This document shows, in pieces, positions 44,168 to 45,998 of a DNA stretch of 45,998 nucleotides. Made by a program: the position numbers and the translations under genes. The first letter of the stretch is position 1. The number at the start of each line of letters is the position of its first letter. The notes under the pieces were generated by a model. That model had not been told where the DNA came from. It worked only from the letters and a program-made list of their open reading frames with translations, and searched no databases. This DNA comes from Comamonadaceae bacterium 2FH (lineage in GTDB: Bacteria > Pseudomonadota > Gammaproteobacteria > Burkholderiales > Burkholderiaceae_C), in NCBI GenBank assembly GCA_005503335.1, contig SCMQ01000038.1, forward strand, positions 1 to 45,998. The letters are read 5' to 3'.

Positions 44168-44818
44168 GAGCTGTAGGGGTGAATTTATTGCGGCCTGCGC
44201 CTGCCACTGGCCAATATCGGTCTGCGGGCCCAGGTAGCCGTAGGTGGCGGCCACCGTGCCCATGCCGGCCGCCTTGCCCGCGATGATGTCGCGCTCGTCG
44301 TCGCCCACGTAGACGCAGCGCGCCGGCTCGACGCCGATGCGCCGCGCCGCCTCCAGCAACGGGGCTGGATGCGGTTTGGAATGCGGCGTGGTGTCGCCGC
44401 TGACCACGGCCGCTGCCGTGGCGAACAGCGGCATGCCAGCCGTCAGCGGCAGGGTGAAGCGGCTCGACTTGTTGGTCACCACGCCCCATGGCCGGGCCTG
44501 CCCGACCAGCTCGGCGATCAGTTCGGCCACGCCCTCGAACACCAGGGTGCGCTCGGTCATGCAGCGCTCATAGTTGGCGAAGAATTCCTCGCGCAGGACC
44601 TGGAACTCCGGGTGCTCGGGCGTCATGCCGAAGGCCACGCCCAGCATGCCGCGCGCACCCGCGCCGGCCATGGACCGGTAGCGCTCCAGCGGCAACGAGG
44701 GCAGGCCGCGGTCGGTGCGCATCTTGTCGGCGGCAGCGCCCAGGTCTGGCGCGCTGTCGATCAGCGTGCCGTCGAGATCGAACAGAACGGCCTGTATACG
44801 CTTGAACATGGGGATCAT
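44144..44818 (-). CDS. gph: Phosphoglycolate phosphatase (HAD family)
   Basis: A 224-residue HAD hydrolase. Motif I is [16 protein letters not shown] (nucleophile Asp and general acid Asp), motif II VVTNKS, lysine and motif III in [12 protein letters not shown], and motif [16 protein letters not shown]. It removes 2-phosphoglycolate formed in DNA repair or metabolism. The first ATG overlaps the ubiG stop (ATGA), though an ATG three codons later (44809) is equally plausible. The exact HAD substrate is inferred from the [10 protein letters not shown] and position next to ubiG. Confidence 0.9.
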   Translation of the reverse strand: MIPMFKRIQAVLFDLDGTLIDSAPDLGAAADKMRTDRGLPSLPLERYRSMAGAGARGMLGVAFGMTPEHPEFQVLREEFFANYERCMTERTLVFEGVAELIAELVGQARPWGVVTNKSSRFTLPLTAGMPLFATAAAVVSGDTTPHSKPHPAPLLEAARRIGVEPARCVYVGDDERDIIAGKAAGMGTVAATYGYLGPQTDIGQWQAQAAINSPLQLLKLLADA

Positions 44819-45531
44819 GCGGCCGGCAGCTTGCGCGTGGCCAGCAGGTAGTTGACGCTGGTGTCGGCGCTGAGCCAGTAGCGGCGCGTCAGCGGGTTGT
44901 ATTCCATGCCGCGCGTGTGCAGCAGCTCCAGCCCGGCGCCGCGGCAATGCGCTGCCAGCTCGCTGGGACGGATCAGGCGCGCGTACTCGTGCGTGCCGCG
45001 CGGCAGCAGGTTCAGCAGGTACTCGGCGCCGACGATGGCAAACAGGAAGGACTTGAGGTTGCGGTTGATGGTGGAGAAGAACACCCAGCCGCCCGGCTTG
45101 ACCAGGGTGGCGCAGGCCTGCACCACCGAGGCCGGGTCGGGCACATGCTCGAGCATCTCCATGCAGGTCACGACGTCGAAGCTGCCGGGCTGCTCTGCCG
45201 CCAGTGCCTCGGCGCTGACCTCGCGGTACTGCACGCCGCGGGTCTGGGCCTCGAGCGCGTGCAGTTGGGCCACCTTGAGCGACTTGGTCGCGAGGTCTAT
45301 GCCCAGCACCTGGGCCCCCTTGCGCGCCATGGCCTCGGACAGGATGCCGCCGCCGCAGCCCACGTCGAGCACGCGCTGGCCCGCCAGCGGCGCCAGGCCA
45401 TGAATCCACTCCAGCCGCAGGGGGTTGATCTGGTGCAGGGGGCGGAACTCGCTCTCGGGGTCCCACCAGCGATGCGCCAGATCGGAGAATTTGGCCAGTT
45501 CGGCCGGGTCGACGTTGCTTGTTTCGCTCAT
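44815..45531 (-). CDS. ubiG: Ubiquinone biosynthesis O-methyltransferase
   Basis: A 238-residue SAM-dependent methyltransferase acting twice in ubiquinone synthesis. Marks: [20 protein letters not shown] (13-32), [19 protein letters not shown] (SAM site), [10 protein letters not shown] and VFFSTINRN. The stop overlaps the gph start. Its ATG lies 25 bp from the terminator of the upstream OmpA-like gene. Confidence 0.96.
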   Translation of the reverse strand: MSETSNVDPAELAKFSDLAHRWWDPESEFRPLHQINPLRLEWIHGLAPLAGQRVLDVGCGGGILSEAMARKGAQVLGIDLATKSLKVAQLHALEAQTRGVQYREVSAEALAAEQPGSFDVVTCMEMLEHVPDPASVVQACATLVKPGGWVFFSTINRNLKSFLFAIVGAEYLLNLLPRGTHEYARLIRPSELAAHCRGAGLELLHTRGMEYNPLTRRYWLSADTSVNYLLATRKLPAA

Positions 45532-45556
45532 GACGGCATTTTCCTCGCAGGAAAGA

Positions 45557-45582
45557 AAAAAGCCCCGTTGCCGGGGCTTTTT
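45557..45582 (-). terminator. Rho-independent terminator after the OmpA-like gene
   Basis: A perfect 11-bp stem (aaaaagccccg / cggggcttttt) with loop ttgc, 18 bp past the stop, with T-run in the minus direction. It separates the OmpA-like gene from ubiG. Confidence 0.9.
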
Positions 45583-45600
45583 GAAGCAATCCGGGAAGGA

Positions 45601-45998
45601 TTACTTGTTGGCGCGGGTACCGACCACTTCGATTTCCACGCGGCGGTTCTTGGCGCGGCCTTCCTTGGTCTTGTTGTCGGCGACGGGCTGCTTCTCGCCC
45701 TTGCCTTCGGTGTAGACGCGGTTCTTCTCGATGCCCTTGGACACCAGGTAGGCCTTGACGGCTTCAGAACGCTTGACCGACAGCTTCTGGTTGTAGGCGT
45801 CGCTGCCGACGGAGTCGGTGTGGCCCACGGCGATGATCACTTCCAGGTTGATGTCCTTGACCTTGCCGGCCAGGTCGTCCAGCTTGGCCTTGCCTTCGGG
45901 CTTGAGGACGGCCTTGTCGAAGTCGAAGAAGGCGTCGGCGGCGTAGGTCACCTTGGTGGCGGCCGGGGGCTGGGGAGCGGGGCCGGACGGGCAGCAGG
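45601..45998 (-). CDS. OmpA-family outer-membrane protein, C-terminal part
   Basis: Only the last 132 codons are inside the window; the start lies beyond the right edge. After a Pro/Ala hinge (PAPQPPAATKVTYAADAFF) comes the OmpA peptidoglycan-binding domain: FDFDKAVLKPEGKAKLDDLA, GHTDSVGSDAYNQKLSVKRS, VYTEGKGEKQPV and KNRRVEIEV. It tethers the outer membrane to the cell wall. A full member would carry an N-terminal beta-barrel upstream of the hinge. Confidence 0.92.
   Translation of the reverse strand, partial: CCPSGPAPQPPAATKVTYAADAFFDFDKAVLKPEGKAKLDDLAGKVKDINLEVIIAVGHTDSVGSDAYNQKLSVKRSEAVKAYLVSKGIEKNRVYTEGKGEKQPVADNKTKEGRAKNRRVEIEVVGTRANK

Overview
The window reads as a chromosomal segment from a GC-rich beta-proteobacterium of the order Burkholderiales, most likely the family Comamonadaceae. 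This rests on dense high-GC coding, a tmRNA whose tag reads ANDERFALAA, the glnA - DUF4124 - ntrB - ntrC order, a PcaR/PcaU-type IclR regulator, and palindromic repeats I associate with that family. No database search was possible, so the genus is left open.

Layout. 1-3345: a minus-strand unit (shikimate-dehydrogenase-like enzyme, periplasmic binding protein, LivH-type permease running off the left edge) diverges from an IclR regulator, with a 15-bp inverted repeat matching the PcaR operator between them. 3359-5641: an HcaT-like MFS transporter directly follows aroC. 5757-7313: a secreted subtilase. 7350-11359: a CBS-domain protein, then a translationally coupled unit of O-acetylhomoserine sulfhydrylase, alpha/beta hydrolase and cytochrome P450. 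11372-15994: a fused binding-protein/permease ABC component, a YihY/BrkB membrane protein, DUF2069 and an FAD-linked hydroxyacid dehydrogenase. 16032-18938: small minus-strand genes (exported truncated haemoglobin, small orphan, cupin, isoaspartyl peptidase, DUF1330). 19229-22638: a ccdAB toxin-antitoxin pair packed against thyA, then folA, DUF4337 and an exodeoxyribonuclease III-type gene.

22745-27425 is the nitrogen-control block: ntrC, ntrB, a DUF4124 protein and glnA. glnA has a sigma-54 promoter and two NtrC-like upstream sites visible in the sequence, so the locus looks autoregulated in the classical way. 27641-34978 holds mostly minus-strand housekeeping and envelope genes (MoaB/CinA-like, EI24, sterol-desaturase-like, polysaccharide deacetylase, YncE-like propeller, AIM24-like, RsuA-like), plus an alpha/beta hydrolase and DUF1289 on the plus strand. 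35031-37871 encodes a large ACP / fatty-acyl-AMP ligase / PlsC acyltransferase fusion. 37896-38966 is an enolase-superfamily enzyme with the complete mandelate-racemase residue set.

39100-43755 looks like a small, less GC-rich island abutting the 3' end of ssrA. It holds a roughly 1125-codon SIR2/DUF4020-type defence gene, beheaded by the remnant of an IS4-family transposase, and a small excisionase-like HTH gene. Beyond ssrA are gph, ubiG, a strong terminator and the C-terminus of an OmpA-family protein that continues off the right edge.

The most interesting signals are the broken SIR2/DUF4020 element at ssrA, an in-frame palindromic repeat inserted in the MoaB-like gene, the ACP-FAAL-PlsC fusion, the ccdB/thyA junction, and the PcaR-like operator controlling an uncharacterised uptake and dehydrogenase unit.
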